Part shown: positions 1 to 9,785 of the stretch, piece by piece
How the letters are laid out: each line of letters begins with the position of its first letter
Position numbering within the stretch: the stretch's first letter is position 1
Source of the DNA: Streptomyces sp. Je 1-332
GTDB taxonomy: Bacteria > Actinomycetota > Actinomycetes > Streptomycetales > Streptomycetaceae
NCBI RefSeq assembly: GCF_040730185.1
Contig: NZ_CP160402.1
Coordinates: 186,001 to 250,000 of the forward strand
Length of the DNA: 64,000 nt
Direction of reading: 5' to 3'
Made by a program: the position numbers and the translations under genes
Notes under the pieces: generated by a model
What the model was told of the DNA's origin: nothing
The model's input: only the letters and a program-made list of their open reading frames with translations
The model's database searches: none

Positions 1-1199
1 ACAGCACCGCGGTGCAGCCGGGGACCACCTCGCTCACCAACGACAACGCCACCTGGGACCGGGGCTATGTCGCGGCCGGGCGGGAGCTCAAGAAGCTCAC
101 CGGTCACGCGCTGCGTCCGCTGTCCAACCCGAACCCCACGTCGTACAAGCAGGTCACGCAAATCTCACTGCAGACGACCAAGGCCACCGACATGATCAAG
201 TGGGCCTCGGGCTACTTCCTCAAGTCGCTGGCCCGTACCGGTGAGCTCAGCGATCTCTCCTCGATATGGGCCGACTACGAGGACAAGGAGTGGGTCACCC
301 CTCAGACCCGTGAGGCGATGTCCTACCGCGGCTCCGTCTACGGGATACCCCTCTACGAGTCGTACTACGTGCTGTTCTACAACACGGCCCTCTTCCGCAA
401 GCACGGTCTGCGCGCTCCTGACACCTGGGACGAGCTGCTGCACAACGCCGAGGTGCTGAAGAAGGCCGGAGTCATCCCGTTCGTGGCGACCCAGGCCGGC
501 AACTGGCCCGCCTACGAGTGGTTCCAGGAGCTGGTCAGCAAGGTGGATCCCGACTTCTACGCGGACCTGGTCAGCGGGAAGGCGCAGTACACCGACCCGC
601 AGGCGCACAAGGCACTGCAGATCTGGCAGGACTTCATGCGCAAAGGCTGGATGACGCCGGCGGACTTCGACCAGAACAACGGCCCTGCCGCGCTGAAGTC
701 AGGGCGCGTCGGCATGTTTCTGCACGGCTCGTGGCAGTCGCAGGGGATCGCCGCCACGGGTATGAAGCCCGGCACGGACTTCGACGCCTTCGTTCTGCCT
801 CCCGTCGAATCATCCACCCGGCGCTCCGTGATCACCGAGTCCGGTGTTCTCGCCGTCCCGCGCAAGGCCGTTTCGCACGACGCGGCGATGGCCAACGCGG
901 CGCACTGGCTCGACCCGAAGGTCCAGCAGGTGTGGACCGACTTCCTGCAGGACGCCTCGGCCAATCCGCGCTCCCGGCCGGGCAACCCGGTGATGGCGAG
1001 CCTCAAAGAGCGCGCGCGCAAGGAACGTTGGGCACAGCTTCCCCGCTACGGCGAGTCAGGCCCGCCCAACCTCATCCAGGGAAACACCGATGACCTGGGC
1101 AGTTTCATGACCGGCGCATCCTCCCCGCAGGCCACCTTGCGCAGCATGGCCGGCCGGGCGGCGGAGGAATGGGCCGCGTGGGAGAGGGACGAAGCATGA
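1..1199 (+). CDS. ABC importer sugar-binding protein, 5' end cut by window edge
   Basis: The frame (first full codon at base 3) is open from the window edge to TGA 1197-1199, showing about 398 residues; only the N-terminus with its signal peptide is missing. It reads as a family 1 solute-binding protein of the CUT1 (MalE-like) class: YNTALFRKHG near residue 126 and VGMFLHGSWQ near residue 237 are typical of the two sugar-binding lobes. It would capture an oligosaccharide outside the membrane and deliver it to the two permeases that follow. Its stop overlaps the next start by four bases (ATGA, 1196-1199), so the genes are translationally coupled. A mannose-containing ligand is inferred only from the mannosidase genes downstream. 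Confidence 0.9.
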   Translation, partial: STAVQPGTTSLTNDNATWDRGYVAAGRELKKLTGHALRPLSNPNPTSYKQVTQISLQTTKATDMIKWASGYFLKSLARTGELSDLSSIWADYEDKEWVTPQTREAMSYRGSVYGIPLYESYYVLFYNTALFRKHGLRAPDTWDELLHNAEVLKKAGVIPFVATQAGNWPAYEWFQELVSKVDPDFYADLVSGKAQYTDPQAHKALQIWQDFMRKGWMTPADFDQNNGPAALKSGRVGMFLHGSWQSQGIAATGMKPGTDFDAFVLPPVESSTRRSVITESGVLAVPRKAVSHDAAMANAAHWLDPKVQQVWTDFLQDASANPRSRPGNPVMASLKERARKERWAQLPRYGESGPPNLIQGNTDDLGSFMTGASSPQATLRSMAGRAAEEWAAWERDEA

Positions 1200-2155
1200 G
1201 TTCTTCCGTCGAACAACGGCGACCGCTGCTTCCCGGGCCGGATGCCTCCCCCGGTCCGCACCCGTCAGCCCCCACGCCCACGCGTCGCCGCCCCCGGCGG
1301 CTGACGGGCAAACTGGCCGCGACCGGATTCCTGGCCCCTGCTGTGCTCTTCGTGGGCGCACTGCTGCTGCTCCCGTTCGCCACCACCGTCTACCGGAGCT
1401 TCTTCGACGACCGGCGCATCTCCGGCTTCGCCGAATTCGACAACTACCTCCTCTTCCTCAACGATCCGACGCTGACCCGGTCGATCCAGAACACCTTGAT
1501 GTGGGTGGTCGGCTCAGTCGCCCTCCCGATGGTGCTTGGCCTGGCCATCGCGGTGCTGACGCACAGCGGCGGATTGTCTCGCGTGGCCCGCCTGCTGGTC
1601 GTCCTTCCCTATGCCCTGTCCGGATCAGCCGTCGCGGTGGTGTGGCACTTCGTCCTGACCACCGACGGCGCCGCCAACCAGGTACTCAAGGCGTTCGGCC
1701 TCGATGCCTTCGCCCAGGGATGGCTCCTCGAATGGCCTGGCAACACACTGGTCATGATCATCGCCAACACCTGGCAGGCCGCGGGCGTCGCGGTGATCCT
1801 CTTCCTGGTCGGACTGCAGACCATCCCGCCCGAGACCCTGGAGGCCGCTTCCCTGGACGGTGCGGCGGGCTGGCGGAAGTTCTGGTACGTCGTCCTGCCC
1901 CAGCTGCGGACCGTGTCGGTGATCGTCGTCGGGACCAGCCTGGTCGGCGGCCTCAAGTCCTTCGACCTGATCTGGGTGCTCACCCAGGGAGGGCCCGGCC
2001 GGCAGTCGGAGACGCTCGCGGTCTCGATGTACCAGGAGACCTTCCTCGCCCTGCACCCCGGAGCAGGCGCGGCGGTCGCGGTCATCCTCACCGCGATCGT
2101 GCTCCTCGCCTCATGGCTGTACCTGCGGCGCCAGCTGACTCCGAAAGGCAACTGA
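1196..2155 (+). CDS. ABC sugar importer permease 1 (CUT1, MalF-like)
   Basis: This 319-residue inner-membrane protein has a basic, proline-rich N-terminal tail of about 35 residues followed by six hydrophobic segments. The cytoplasmic EAA loop that docks on the ATPase is clear near residue 216 (EAASLDGAAGW, with LP following). ATG 1196 is chosen because it overlaps the upstream stop as ATGA; an in-frame start 27 bases upstream would lie inside the previous gene. It forms the translocation pore with permease 2. No ATPase gene is present here, which is usual for streptomycete CUT1 systems that share the MsiK ATPase encoded elsewhere; that partner is known from the family, not seen. Confidence 0.93.
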   Translation: MSSSVEQRRPLLPGPDASPGPHPSAPTPTRRRPRRLTGKLAATGFLAPAVLFVGALLLLPFATTVYRSFFDDRRISGFAEFDNYLLFLNDPTLTRSIQNTLMWVVGSVALPMVLGLAIAVLTHSGGLSRVARLLVVLPYALSGSAVAVVWHFVLTTDGAANQVLKAFGLDAFAQGWLLEWPGNTLVMIIANTWQAAGVAVILFLVGLQTIPPETLEAASLDGAAGWRKFWYVVLPQLRTVSVIVVGTSLVGGLKSFDLIWVLTQGGPGRQSETLAVSMYQETFLALHPGAGAAVAVILTAIVLLASWLYLRRQLTPKGN

Positions 2156-2157
2156 TC

Positions 2158-3015
2158 ATGCCTACTCGCACCCCGCGCAGAAGTGCCCCACGGCCGCGGC
2201 CCACGGCAGGCCGGATCGTGCGCAACACGACCCTGGTGATCATCTCCCTGGTGTGGGCGCTGCCCACCTGGCTGCTGCTCGTCAACGCCCTGGTACCGTC
2301 CGCCGACTACGGTGGCGCGCCCCACTGGTGGCCGCAGGGGTTCGGCCTCTTCGACAACATGTCGCAAGCCTGGTCGCAGGCGGACCTCGGCCCCGCCATG
2401 GGCAACAGCCTCCTCTACGCCGTCACCAGCGCCGCGGCCGCCATCCTGGTGGCCACCACGGCCGCCTTCGCGACCGTCATCATGCCGGTCAAGCACAAGA
2501 CCCTGTGGTTCTGGCTGATCTACTCCGGAACCCTGCTGCCGCTCCAGGTCTTCCTGCGCCCCCTCTTTCTGGCCTACGCCGACACCGGCCTCTACGACGC
2601 CCAGTTCGGGCTGTTCCTGGTGTACGTGGCCATCGCCATCCCGTTCGCGTACTTCATCATGCGCAACTTCGCGCTGACCCTCGCGCCGGAAATCATCGAG
2701 GCCGCAAGGATGGACGGTGCCTCATGGTGGCGGATCTTCTGGCAGATCCACGTGCCGCTGTCCCGGTCCGCCATGGTGGCCGCCTTCGTCTTCCAGTTCG
2801 TCGCCGTCTGGAACGACCTCCTGTTCGGCATCACGCTGTCCACCAGCAGCAACATCCGCCCCGTCATGGCCGCGCTGGCCGAACTCCAGGGCAACTACTC
2901 CAGCGTCGGGCCGCCGGTCGTGCTCGGCGGCGCGCTGCTGGTCTCGCTGCCGACCGTCGTCCTGTTCTTCTCCGCGCAGCGCTTCTTCGTCAGCAGCCTC
3001 AAGCTGCACGGCTGA
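2158..3015 (+). CDS. ABC sugar importer permease 2 (CUT1, MalG-like)
   Basis: A 285-residue membrane protein with about six hydrophobic segments and an EAA loop near residue 181 (EAARMDGASWW, followed by HVPLSR). It starts two bases after permease 1 ends, so the two are co-translated and should form a heterodimeric pore. The N-terminus is short and arginine-rich, consistent with a cytoplasmic end. The length and the C-terminal LKLHG ending fit MalG-type subunits. The binding protein upstream and the two glycoside hydrolases downstream define its job as oligosaccharide uptake; the exact sugar is not readable from this sequence. Confidence 0.93.
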   Translation: MPTRTPRRSAPRPRPTAGRIVRNTTLVIISLVWALPTWLLLVNALVPSADYGGAPHWWPQGFGLFDNMSQAWSQADLGPAMGNSLLYAVTSAAAAILVATTAAFATVIMPVKHKTLWFWLIYSGTLLPLQVFLRPLFLAYADTGLYDAQFGLFLVYVAIAIPFAYFIMRNFALTLAPEIIEAARMDGASWWRIFWQIHVPLSRSAMVAAFVFQFVAVWNDLLFGITLSTSSNIRPVMAALAELQGNYSSVGPPVVLGGALLVSLPTVVLFFSAQRFFVSSLKLHG

Positions 3016-3066
3016 CCGCAGCTCGGCCTCCGCTCACCGTTCCACCTTCCCGAAAGGCAGACCCTG

Positions 3067-4245
3067 GTGAAGACACCCGTACACGCCGCACTGGCCCTCG
3101 CCGTCCTCTCCGGAGCGCTGTGGGCGAGCCCCGCCGCCGCAGCCGGAAACGACAAGGAGACCACCCCCTCCACCTGGGCCCACCGCGCCCAGGCCGGCTA
3201 CGACTCCCTGCAGCGGCACCTCTACCAGGGCCCCAAGGAGCACGGCCTGTACCTGGAGAAGACGCCGCGTACGCAGGAGGAGAACCCGCACTCGTACATC
3301 TGGCCCCTGCGCGAGGCGGCGGCCGCCACCGTCGACATGTCCGAACTGCCGCGTACCGGCGCCCGCTACGACCGCGACGCGGCCGAGCGCTTCGAGACAC
3401 TGCGGCTCTACTTCAACCCCCGCGACAACAGGCCCGGATACGACTCCTACCTGCCTGCCCCGCTCGGACAAGGCGGCGACGTCTTCTACGACGACAACGC
3501 CGTAGTCGGACTCAGCTTCCTCGACCAGTACCGGGCGACCGGAAGGAAGCTCTACCTCGATCGGGCAGCGGAGACCTACCGCGTCGTCACCCGGGCATGG
3601 GACACGGACCCGGCCAAGCCGTGCGCGGGCGGCATGCACTGGGTCGACTCCGCGAACAACTACATGCGCGCCGCGAACGTCACAGGCCTGTCCGCCCAAC
3701 TGGCCGCAGAGCTCTACGCCATCGAGCGCGACGACCGGTACCTCGCGAGCGCCAAGAAGTGGTACGAGTGGAACTGGTCGTGCCTGCGCCAGTCCCCCGG
3801 CCTGTACAACAACAGCCGCGACGACGACGGCACCGTCAACAAGACACTGTGGTCCTACAACTCCGGCGCGATGATCGGGACCGCGACCACGCTCTACCGC
3901 GCCACCGGGGAGCGCCGCTACCTCGACCGGGCTGTCGAGGACGCCAACGGCTCCCTCGCGTACTGGAAGAAGGACGACCGGCTGCACGACCAACCGGCCA
4001 TCTTCAACGCCTTCTACTTCGACAACCTCCGCATCCTCGACGAAGTACGGCCCAACAGCGAGTACCGCAAGGTGGCCGCCGCCTACGCCGAGCAGACCTG
4101 GCGGGAGAACCGGACGCCCGCCGACGGTCTTTTCCGCTTCCAGCCCTCCGGCGGCGGCGACCACGCCCCGGACGCACAGGCCGAAACCCTCCACCAGTCC
4201 GCGATGATCCAGATCTTCGCCGGGCTCGCCACCGACCACTCCTGA
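3067..4245 (+). CDS. Secreted GH76-like alpha-1,6-mannanase
   Basis: A 392-residue protein starting at GTG 3067 with a clean Sec signal peptide (hydrophobic stretch, then ASPAAAA near residue 25). The rest reads as an (alpha/alpha)6-barrel of family GH76: repeated W and Y/F-rich helices and the paired aspartates of the active site in FYDDNAVV near residues 140-147. GH76 enzymes cut alpha-1,6-mannan backbones, as in fungal cell-wall mannan or mannoprotein. The gene lies 51 bases after the second permease and 73 bases before the GH38 gene, so it is probably in the same operon. A related (alpha/alpha)6 fold such as GH88 or GH105 is a less likely alternative. Confidence 0.8.
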   Translation: MKTPVHAALALAVLSGALWASPAAAAGNDKETTPSTWAHRAQAGYDSLQRHLYQGPKEHGLYLEKTPRTQEENPHSYIWPLREAAAATVDMSELPRTGARYDRDAAERFETLRLYFNPRDNRPGYDSYLPAPLGQGGDVFYDDNAVVGLSFLDQYRATGRKLYLDRAAETYRVVTRAWDTDPAKPCAGGMHWVDSANNYMRAANVTGLSAQLAAELYAIERDDRYLASAKKWYEWNWSCLRQSPGLYNNSRDDDGTVNKTLWSYNSGAMIGTATTLYRATGERRYLDRAVEDANGSLAYWKKDDRLHDQPAIFNAFYFDNLRILDEVRPNSEYRKVAAAYAEQTWRENRTPADGLFRFQPSGGGDHAPDAQAETLHQSAMIQIFAGLATDHS

Positions 4246-4318
4246 ACCGTCCCGAGCCCTCGCCACCTCACACCCTCGCGCAGCACCCCAGGCACCAACA
4301 CGAGTGGAGATCTCTTCC

Positions 4319-7300
4319 ATGCCCCGCCCCGCACTTGCCCGTCCCTCCTGGTGGGACTCGAACATGGCCCGAGACATCCTGCGCGAACGCGCGGTGTCCT
4401 CCGAGGGTCTCCTCGCAGGACACCGGATCAGGTTCTCCTGCGAACCTCTCCTCCGCCACGACGGCACAGGCGGCTTGCTCCAGTCCGTCCGCGTGACGGC
4501 GCCCCGGCCGCTCACCCGCGCCCGCGTCACCACCATCGCCGGAAGCGCGCTGCGGTGCGACGTCCTCGCCGGGCCGGGTGCGGCTACGCGCCTGCTGGTC
4601 CCGGAAGTCGACGCTCCCACTCCCGTCCTGGTCGAGCTGCCCGAGCTGGCCGAGGGGGAGACCATCGAGGTCCTGCTGACCCCCCAGCGCCACTGGACGC
4701 TCCACCTGGTCCAGCACGCACACCTGGACATCGGCTACACAGACCCCCAGAGCACCGTGCTCGCCGAGGGACGCAAGTACCTCGACTCCCTGCTCGAACT
4801 GTGCCGGACCACGGACGACTGGCCGGACGAGTCGAAATTCCGCTGGGCGGTCGAGGGCTTCTTCAGCTACGAGAACTGGTCACAGAACCGGCCCACGCGC
4901 CAGGTCGCGGAATTCCTGGACCGTGTCCGCGAGGGACGCATCGAACTGGCCGCGATGCCCTTCAACCTCCACACCGAGACGTGCTCCACCGACGAGCTCC
5001 ACGAACTGCTGCGCCCCATACGGGAGTTGCGCGCCCAGCACGGAATCGATGTCACCACGGCCATGCAGACGGACGTACCGGGACAGGTCGTCGGCCTGCC
5101 CGACGTCCTGACGGACAGCGGGATCCGCTATCTCTCGGTCGCCCACAACTGGGCAGGACGCGCCGTACCGCACCACGTCGGGGGAGAGCATCTGCCGCGC
5201 CTGTTCCGTTGGCGGGCACCGAGCGGACGGGAAGTACTGGTGTGGCGCACGGACACACCGCACGGCCTCGCCTACATGGAGGGGTCCATCCTCGGCTTCG
5301 ACGAATCCTTCGACCGCGTCGACGACCTGTTGCCCCACTACCTCTCCGCGCTGGCGAACCACCAATACCCGCACGAAGGCCGGGGGATCCCGGGATTCCC
5401 CATCCTGGACGAGGAGTTCAAGAGCGACCCCTACCCGTGGGACATCCTGCACCTGCGGGTCCTGGGCAAGTTCGCCGACAACGGTCCTCCACGCCGCATC
5501 ATCGCGGACACCGTACGCCGGTGGAACGAGGAATGGGCCTTTCCCGTCCTGCGCACCTCACGCAACGAGGACTTCTTCACGGACGCGGAGGAACGGCTCG
5601 GCGACCGGCTCGAGACGTTCGAGGGCGACTGGACGGACTGGTGGGTCGACGGTGTCGGCGCGGGTGCCGTGCCGCTGGCGGCCACCCGCGACGGCCAGGC
5701 GGCGCTCGCCGACGCGCAGACTCTCGCGGGCCACGCACTGGTCCTGGGAGCGCCGGGCGGGGCCCGGATCACCGAAGCCGCACCCGAGGTCTACCGGTCG
5801 GCCTCCCTGTTCAACGAGCACACCTGGGGCGCCGGCGACCCGTGGACCCACGGCGACCACGGCCACGCCTCGGGCGAGCGCCAGTGGCACTGGAAGTACG
5901 CGCAGGCCCTCAACGCCCACGACGGGGCGCAGACACTCCGCGACGCCGCGAGCACGGCGCTGGGGGATGTGCTGGCACCGCGCGAAGGGACACTCGCCGG
6001 TTACTACGTCGTCAACACATGCAGCTGGGACCGGTCCGAGGCCGTACGGCTCTTCCTCCCGGAGAGCACCGTCCCCCTCGACGCGCCCGTCCAGGTCGTC
6101 GATTCGCGCGACGGCAATGTGCTGGAGGCGACCGAGGAAGCGCAGAGCAACGAACTACACCGGGCTGCCGGCCGCTTCCTGCTGTTCAGGCTGCCCGACG
6201 TACCGGCCCATGGAGCGGTACGCGTCGACATCGAGCCCGCGCCCGCCGACTCGGCCGAACTGTCCGCCGGCTCGGCCGGACGATCGACGGAAGGCAACGC
6301 TCCCGCAGCCGCTTCCACGGTGCTGGAGAACGAGTACCTGCGCGTCCACGTAGACCTCAAGTCCGCGTGCATCGACTCGATCCTGGACAAGCGGACCGGA
6401 GCCGAGCTGGTCCGCCAGGACGCCACCGTCGGCTTCAACGGCTACCTCTACGACGAGTACGCGACCGCCGGCGGATTCAATCACCAGTCGAGCAAGACGA
6501 CGGCGGACGACTCCATGCATCTGCTGGCCACCCGGCAGACGGCACCCCCCGCGGCCCTGCTGGAACGCACCACGGACGCGACGGGCGAGACGCTGGTCTA
6601 CGAATGCGCCCCGGCCGGTACCCGACGGCTGCGGGTCAAGGTCCATCTGCCGCGCGCAAGCGCACGGATCGACCTGGAGAACCGCATCGACAAGGCCCCG
6701 ACACTGACCAAGGAGAGTGCGTTCTTCGCCTTCCCGTTCGCGATGCGGTCCCCGGTCGTCCGGATGGAAGCGACCGGCGGAGTCACCGGTACGGGACTGC
6801 CCACGGTGCCCGGCTCGGCCCAGCACATGCGGGCGGTACGCCGCTGGGTCAGCCTTCAAGAGGAGGGCGTGAGCGCGGCGTTGGCCACACAGGACGCGCC
6901 GCTGATCCAGATCGGTGGGATCGCCATCCCCTACGTGCCGTACCCGCAGTCCCTGGCTCAGGAGGAACCAGGAACGGTGTTCTCCTGGGTCCACAACAAC
7001 ATCTGGGACACCAACTTCCCCTCGCAGCAGGCGTTTGACCATGTCTTCCGGTACAGCATCGGGTGGCAGGACACGCCGGCCATCGGCGGCGCCGTCCTCG
7101 GCATGCGCACGGCCGCCGTCGGCAGCCGGCCCCTGGTCGCCGTACGGGCCCTGCGGGCAGCCGAAGCCGACCCCAGCGCGTCCTACGCGCTACTGACCCT
7201 CGACGACCCCCGCGTACGGATCGTCGGTCTGACCGTCCCGGCGCCGGGACGTCTACTGGTGCGCTTGCAGTCCTTCGCCGAGGAGTCCGTCACCTGCCGG

Positions 7301-7459
7301 CTCACGCCGGGCTTCCCTATCGCTGACGGGACGAAATTGGCCGACTACCTCGGCAAGGAGAGCACCACACTGCATGCCGACGCGGATGGCTCCCTGCCAG
7401 TACCTGTGCCTCGACTCGGCACCACAGCCGTATCGCTGACGACAACGGACATCCCGTGA
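4319..7459 (+). CDS. GH38-type alpha-mannosidase
   Basis: A 1046-residue enzyme without a signal peptide, so probably cytoplasmic. The GH38 metal-binding signature HAHLDIGYT lies at residues 133-141; D252 in AMQTDVPG is the best candidate for the catalytic nucleophile. A helical middle region and a long C-terminal beta-sandwich half follow, as in the family. ATG 4319 is preferred over GTG 4304 because GGAGA at 4306-4310 is a well-spaced ribosome site for it. It would trim mannose from oligosaccharides brought in by the importer upstream. Closely related GH38-like enzymes act on other alpha-linked sugars, so the substrate is inferred. Confidence 0.85.
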   Translation: MPRPALARPSWWDSNMARDILRERAVSSEGLLAGHRIRFSCEPLLRHDGTGGLLQSVRVTAPRPLTRARVTTIAGSALRCDVLAGPGAATRLLVPEVDAPTPVLVELPELAEGETIEVLLTPQRHWTLHLVQHAHLDIGYTDPQSTVLAEGRKYLDSLLELCRTTDDWPDESKFRWAVEGFFSYENWSQNRPTRQVAEFLDRVREGRIELAAMPFNLHTETCSTDELHELLRPIRELRAQHGIDVTTAMQTDVPGQVVGLPDVLTDSGIRYLSVAHNWAGRAVPHHVGGEHLPRLFRWRAPSGREVLVWRTDTPHGLAYMEGSILGFDESFDRVDDLLPHYLSALANHQYPHEGRGIPGFPILDEEFKSDPYPWDILHLRVLGKFADNGPPRRIIADTVRRWNEEWAFPVLRTSRNEDFFTDAEERLGDRLETFEGDWTDWWVDGVGAGAVPLAATRDGQAALADAQTLAGHALVLGAPGGARITEAAPEVYRSASLFNEHTWGAGDPWTHGDHGHASGERQWHWKYAQALNAHDGAQTLRDAASTALGDVLAPREGTLAGYYVVNTCSWDRSEAVRLFLPESTVPLDAPVQVVDSRDGNVLEATEEAQSNELHRAAGRFLLFRLPDVPAHGAVRVDIEPAPADSAELSAGSAGRSTEGNAPAAASTVLENEYLRVHVDLKSACIDSILDKRTGAELVRQDATVGFNGYLYDEYATAGGFNHQSSKTTADDSMHLLATRQTAPPAALLERTTDATGETLVYECAPAGTRRLRVKVHLPRASARIDLENRIDKAPTLTKESAFFAFPFAMRSPVVRMEATGGVTGTGLPTVPGSAQHMRAVRRWVSLQEEGVSAALATQDAPLIQIGGIAIPYVPYPQSLAQEEPGTVFSWVHNNIWDTNFPSQQAFDHVFRYSIGWQDTPAIGGAVLGMRTAAVGSRPLVAVRALRAAEADPSASYALLTLDDPRVRIVGLTVPAPGRLLVRLQSFAEESVTCRLTPGFPIADGTKLADYLGKESTTLHADADGSLPVPVPRLGTTAVSLTTTDIP

Positions 7460-7623
7460 GGCCCGCACTGACACAGATCGTCAACTGAACGATTCTCACG
7501 GGGCTGTTCGCTGTCCGGGGCCTGCATAGGGTTTTGAGAAGGCGGTGGTGCGGCATGTGCGCACTCGATCCGCCGCCGCGCCGAGTGTTCAGGCGCACCC
7601 CCGCGAGAGGAGACACACCCCCT

Positions 7624-8550
7624 ATGCGAGCCCTTGTGGTCGATCACAGTGAGGCCGGACCCATACGGTTCGCCGATGTCGATGAGCCCGTACCGTCCAC
7701 CGGTGAGGCGTTGGTGGAGGTACGGCACATCGGTCTCAACTTCGGAGAGCTGAATTACGTACACCAGTGGCCGGCCGGCGCCGTGCACGGACACGACGCC
7801 GCCGGCGTCGTGGTGCGCGCCGCGTCCGACGGCTCGGGGCCGCCCGAAGGTACGCGCGTCGCAGTGGGAATGGCTCCCCACGCATGGGCGGAGCGGGTGG
7901 CGGTCAGCCCCGCCTCGCTCGGCACCGTGCCCAAGGGCGTGGACCTGGCCGACGCCGCCGCGCTGGGGATCGCCGGAGTCACCGCACTGCGGGTGCTGCG
8001 CAAGCGTTCCCTGTTGGCGCGCGACGTGCTGATCACCGGCGCCAGCGGGGGTGTTGGGCACTTCGCCGTCCAACTGGCGGCGCTGGCGGGCGCCCGGGTG
8101 ACGGCACTCGTCGGTTCGCCGGAGCGGGCCGCCGGGCTCCGCGAACTCGGGGCCGACAAAGTCCTGACCGAACTGGCCGCACTGGCCGAACTGGCCGAGA
8201 CCGGGGGCCGGTTCGACCTTGTCCTGGACACGGTCGGCGGGCCGCTGGTGGCCCAGGCGTGGAATTCCCTCGCCGAGGGCGGCACCATCCACCTGGTCGG
8301 TTACTCCTCAGGGCAGGAAACCACCTTCCCGGCAGGGGCCTTGTTCGGCTTCGGCGAACCCCGCAGCATCGCCACCTTCGGCGACATGACGCCGACCAGC
8401 GGGGAGTTGACGGAGCTGCTGGGCCTCATGGCCGCCGGGAGGCTCTCGGCACCCGTCGGACTGCGAGGCGGCTGGCAGGACGTGGACGACGCCGTCCAAG
8501 CGCTGTTCGCGCGGAAGGTGCACGGAAAGGTCGTTCTCGACGTGGCCTGA
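7624..8550 (+). CDS. Zinc-free alcohol dehydrogenase / quinone oxidoreductase (MDR family)
   Basis: A 308-residue medium-chain dehydrogenase/reductase. It has an N-terminal GroES-like half, a Rossmann half with the NADPH-binding run GASGGVGHFAVQLA near residue 140, and a C-terminal GKVVLDV ending. No catalytic-zinc cysteines are visible, placing it in the quinone oxidoreductase branch. ATG 7624 is chosen over in-frame starts upstream because GAGAGGAG lies about ten bases before it and the GroES domain begins directly (MRALVVDH). The AraC gene 70 bases downstream on the same strand may regulate it. The substrate is unknown. Confidence 0.88.
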   Translation: MRALVVDHSEAGPIRFADVDEPVPSTGEALVEVRHIGLNFGELNYVHQWPAGAVHGHDAAGVVVRAASDGSGPPEGTRVAVGMAPHAWAERVAVSPASLGTVPKGVDLADAAALGIAGVTALRVLRKRSLLARDVLITGASGGVGHFAVQLAALAGARVTALVGSPERAAGLRELGADKVLTELAALAELAETGGRFDLVLDTVGGPLVAQAWNSLAEGGTIHLVGYSSGQETTFPAGALFGFGEPRSIATFGDMTPTSGELTELLGLMAAGRLSAPVGLRGGWQDVDDAVQALFARKVHGKVVLDVA

Positions 8551-8563
8551 GGCTGGGGAACAG

Positions 8564-8575
8564 GACACATGTGTC
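8564..8575. promoter_or_regulatory. Perfect 12-bp palindrome before the AraC gene
   Basis: GACACATGTGTC is a perfect inverted repeat between the oxidoreductase stop (8550) and the AraC start (8621). It is a candidate regulator site. Its short length means chance occurrence cannot be excluded. Confidence 0.3.
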
Positions 8576-8620
8576 TCGCCCGCTGGTGGGCGGTTCGCGG
8601 CAGTGGACGAGAATGGACCC

Positions 8621-9538
8621 ATGGATGTGCTGGCGGAGGTCTTGCGTGTTTCCGGTGCGCGTGGGGCGCTCGGGGTCGTGCTGAAGGCCGGAGGAACCTG
8701 GGGCCTGCGGCTGGACTCCTCTCCAGGAGCGGCACTGCATGTGGTGTCCCGCGGCACCATGTGGCTCCACGTCCCAGGCGAGAAACCACTTCAGGTACAG
8801 GCCGGAGACGCCGTCCTGGTGTCGCCGGGCACCGCTCACGGGATAGCCGGGGGCGCCGGCGTGACGATGGGTTCCTGCGACCGTGAGGCGGCGGCCCGGT
8901 CCTTGCGCGACGGCCGGGCCCTGCGGCTGGGCTCGGCGCCGGTGCAGACGGAGGTGATCGTGCTGCGCTACGAGCAGGACGCGGAGGTGCGCACACCGGT
9001 GCTCACCTCTCTCGCTCGGCCGATGCACGTCACGGCCCGGGAGAACGCCCAGCTCAGAAGAACCGTCGAACTTCTCGCCGCGGAGCTCGCACAGCCGCAG
9101 ATCGGCACCACCGCCGCCGTCAACAGCATCGTCGACCTGCTGCTCGTCCAGTTCGTACGCGCCTGGCTGGCCCGCCACCCGCAGGAGCGGTCCGGCTCAT
9201 GGCTGGGAGCGATGCGTGATCCGGTCGTGCGCGAGGCTCTGGCCTGCGTGCACGCCCGCCCGGGGCACCCCTGGACCACGGAGACCCTGGCCGCCGCGAC
9301 GAGCGTTTCCCGGGCGACGCTGTCCAGGCGTTTCCGATCCGCCCTCGGGCAGACGCCGGGCGCGTACGTGACGCAGTGGCGCATCGATCTGGCGTCCGTC
9401 CGGCTCCGCGACACCGATGAGCCGGTCGAGTCGATCTCCGGCGCGGTCGGATACGGCTCTCCGCACGCCTTCAGCCGCGCCTTCCGACGTGCCCGAGGTG
9501 CGGCCCCGGGTGAGTATCGCTCTCGACTTCGCGAGTGA
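8621..9538 (+). CDS. AraC-family regulator with cupin sensor domain
   Basis: A 305-residue transcription regulator. The N-terminal 180 residues form an AraC-type cupin (VVSRGTMWLHVPG, then QAGDAVLVSPGTAHG). The C-terminal 100 residues hold two helix-turn-helix units (TLAAATSVSRATLSRRFRS and ESISGAVGYGSPHAFSRAF). The start is taken at ATG 8621, matching the usual MDVLAEVL opening of this subfamily. No ribosome site precedes it, but GAGAAT at 8609-8614 lies six bases before the ATG, which would fit a leaderless transcript. Regulators of this group often control the oxidoreductase next to them, here the upstream gene; that is inference. Confidence 0.9.
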   Translation: MDVLAEVLRVSGARGALGVVLKAGGTWGLRLDSSPGAALHVVSRGTMWLHVPGEKPLQVQAGDAVLVSPGTAHGIAGGAGVTMGSCDREAAARSLRDGRALRLGSAPVQTEVIVLRYEQDAEVRTPVLTSLARPMHVTARENAQLRRTVELLAAELAQPQIGTTAAVNSIVDLLLVQFVRAWLARHPQERSGSWLGAMRDPVVREALACVHARPGHPWTTETLAAATSVSRATLSRRFRSALGQTPGAYVTQWRIDLASVRLRDTDEPVESISGAVGYGSPHAFSRAFRRARGAAPGEYRSRLRE

Positions 9539-9671
9539 TCGCACGCAGGCGACGACGACCGGCGTCACTTGGCCGCACCACCCGAAGTCCGGCACCCGCC
9601 CCCGCTCTGTCGAGCCGAGCGGAGCCCCGAGTGCGAACTCGTGTTCCCGGAGGAGGTACATTGCGTGGTGA

Positions 9672-9777
9672 CCACCGCGGGAGCTCGGGAGTAGCCGGGC
9701 TGAGAGGGCGGACGGGACTTGATCCCCTTTCCGCCGACCGCATGAACCTGGACCGGGTAATGCCGGCGTAGGAAGGG
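9672..9777 (+). promoter_or_regulatory. TPP riboswitch (thi box)
   Basis: The conserved core of the thiamine pyrophosphate aptamer is present in order: CGGGAG (9679-9684), GGCTGAGAGGG (9698-9708), then AACCTGGACCGGGTAATGCC (9745-9764) followed by GGCGTAGGAAGG. The last part contains the GGAAGG that serves as the ribosome site of thiM, so ligand binding can hide the ribosome site and shut off translation. It controls at least thiM. Confidence 0.93.
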
Positions 9778-9785
9778 TGTTGACG

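Noticed and set aside
3034..4731. 565-codon open frame opposite the GH76 and GH38 genes
   Set aside because: Same GC-codon shadow effect; it spans two clear genes on the other strand.
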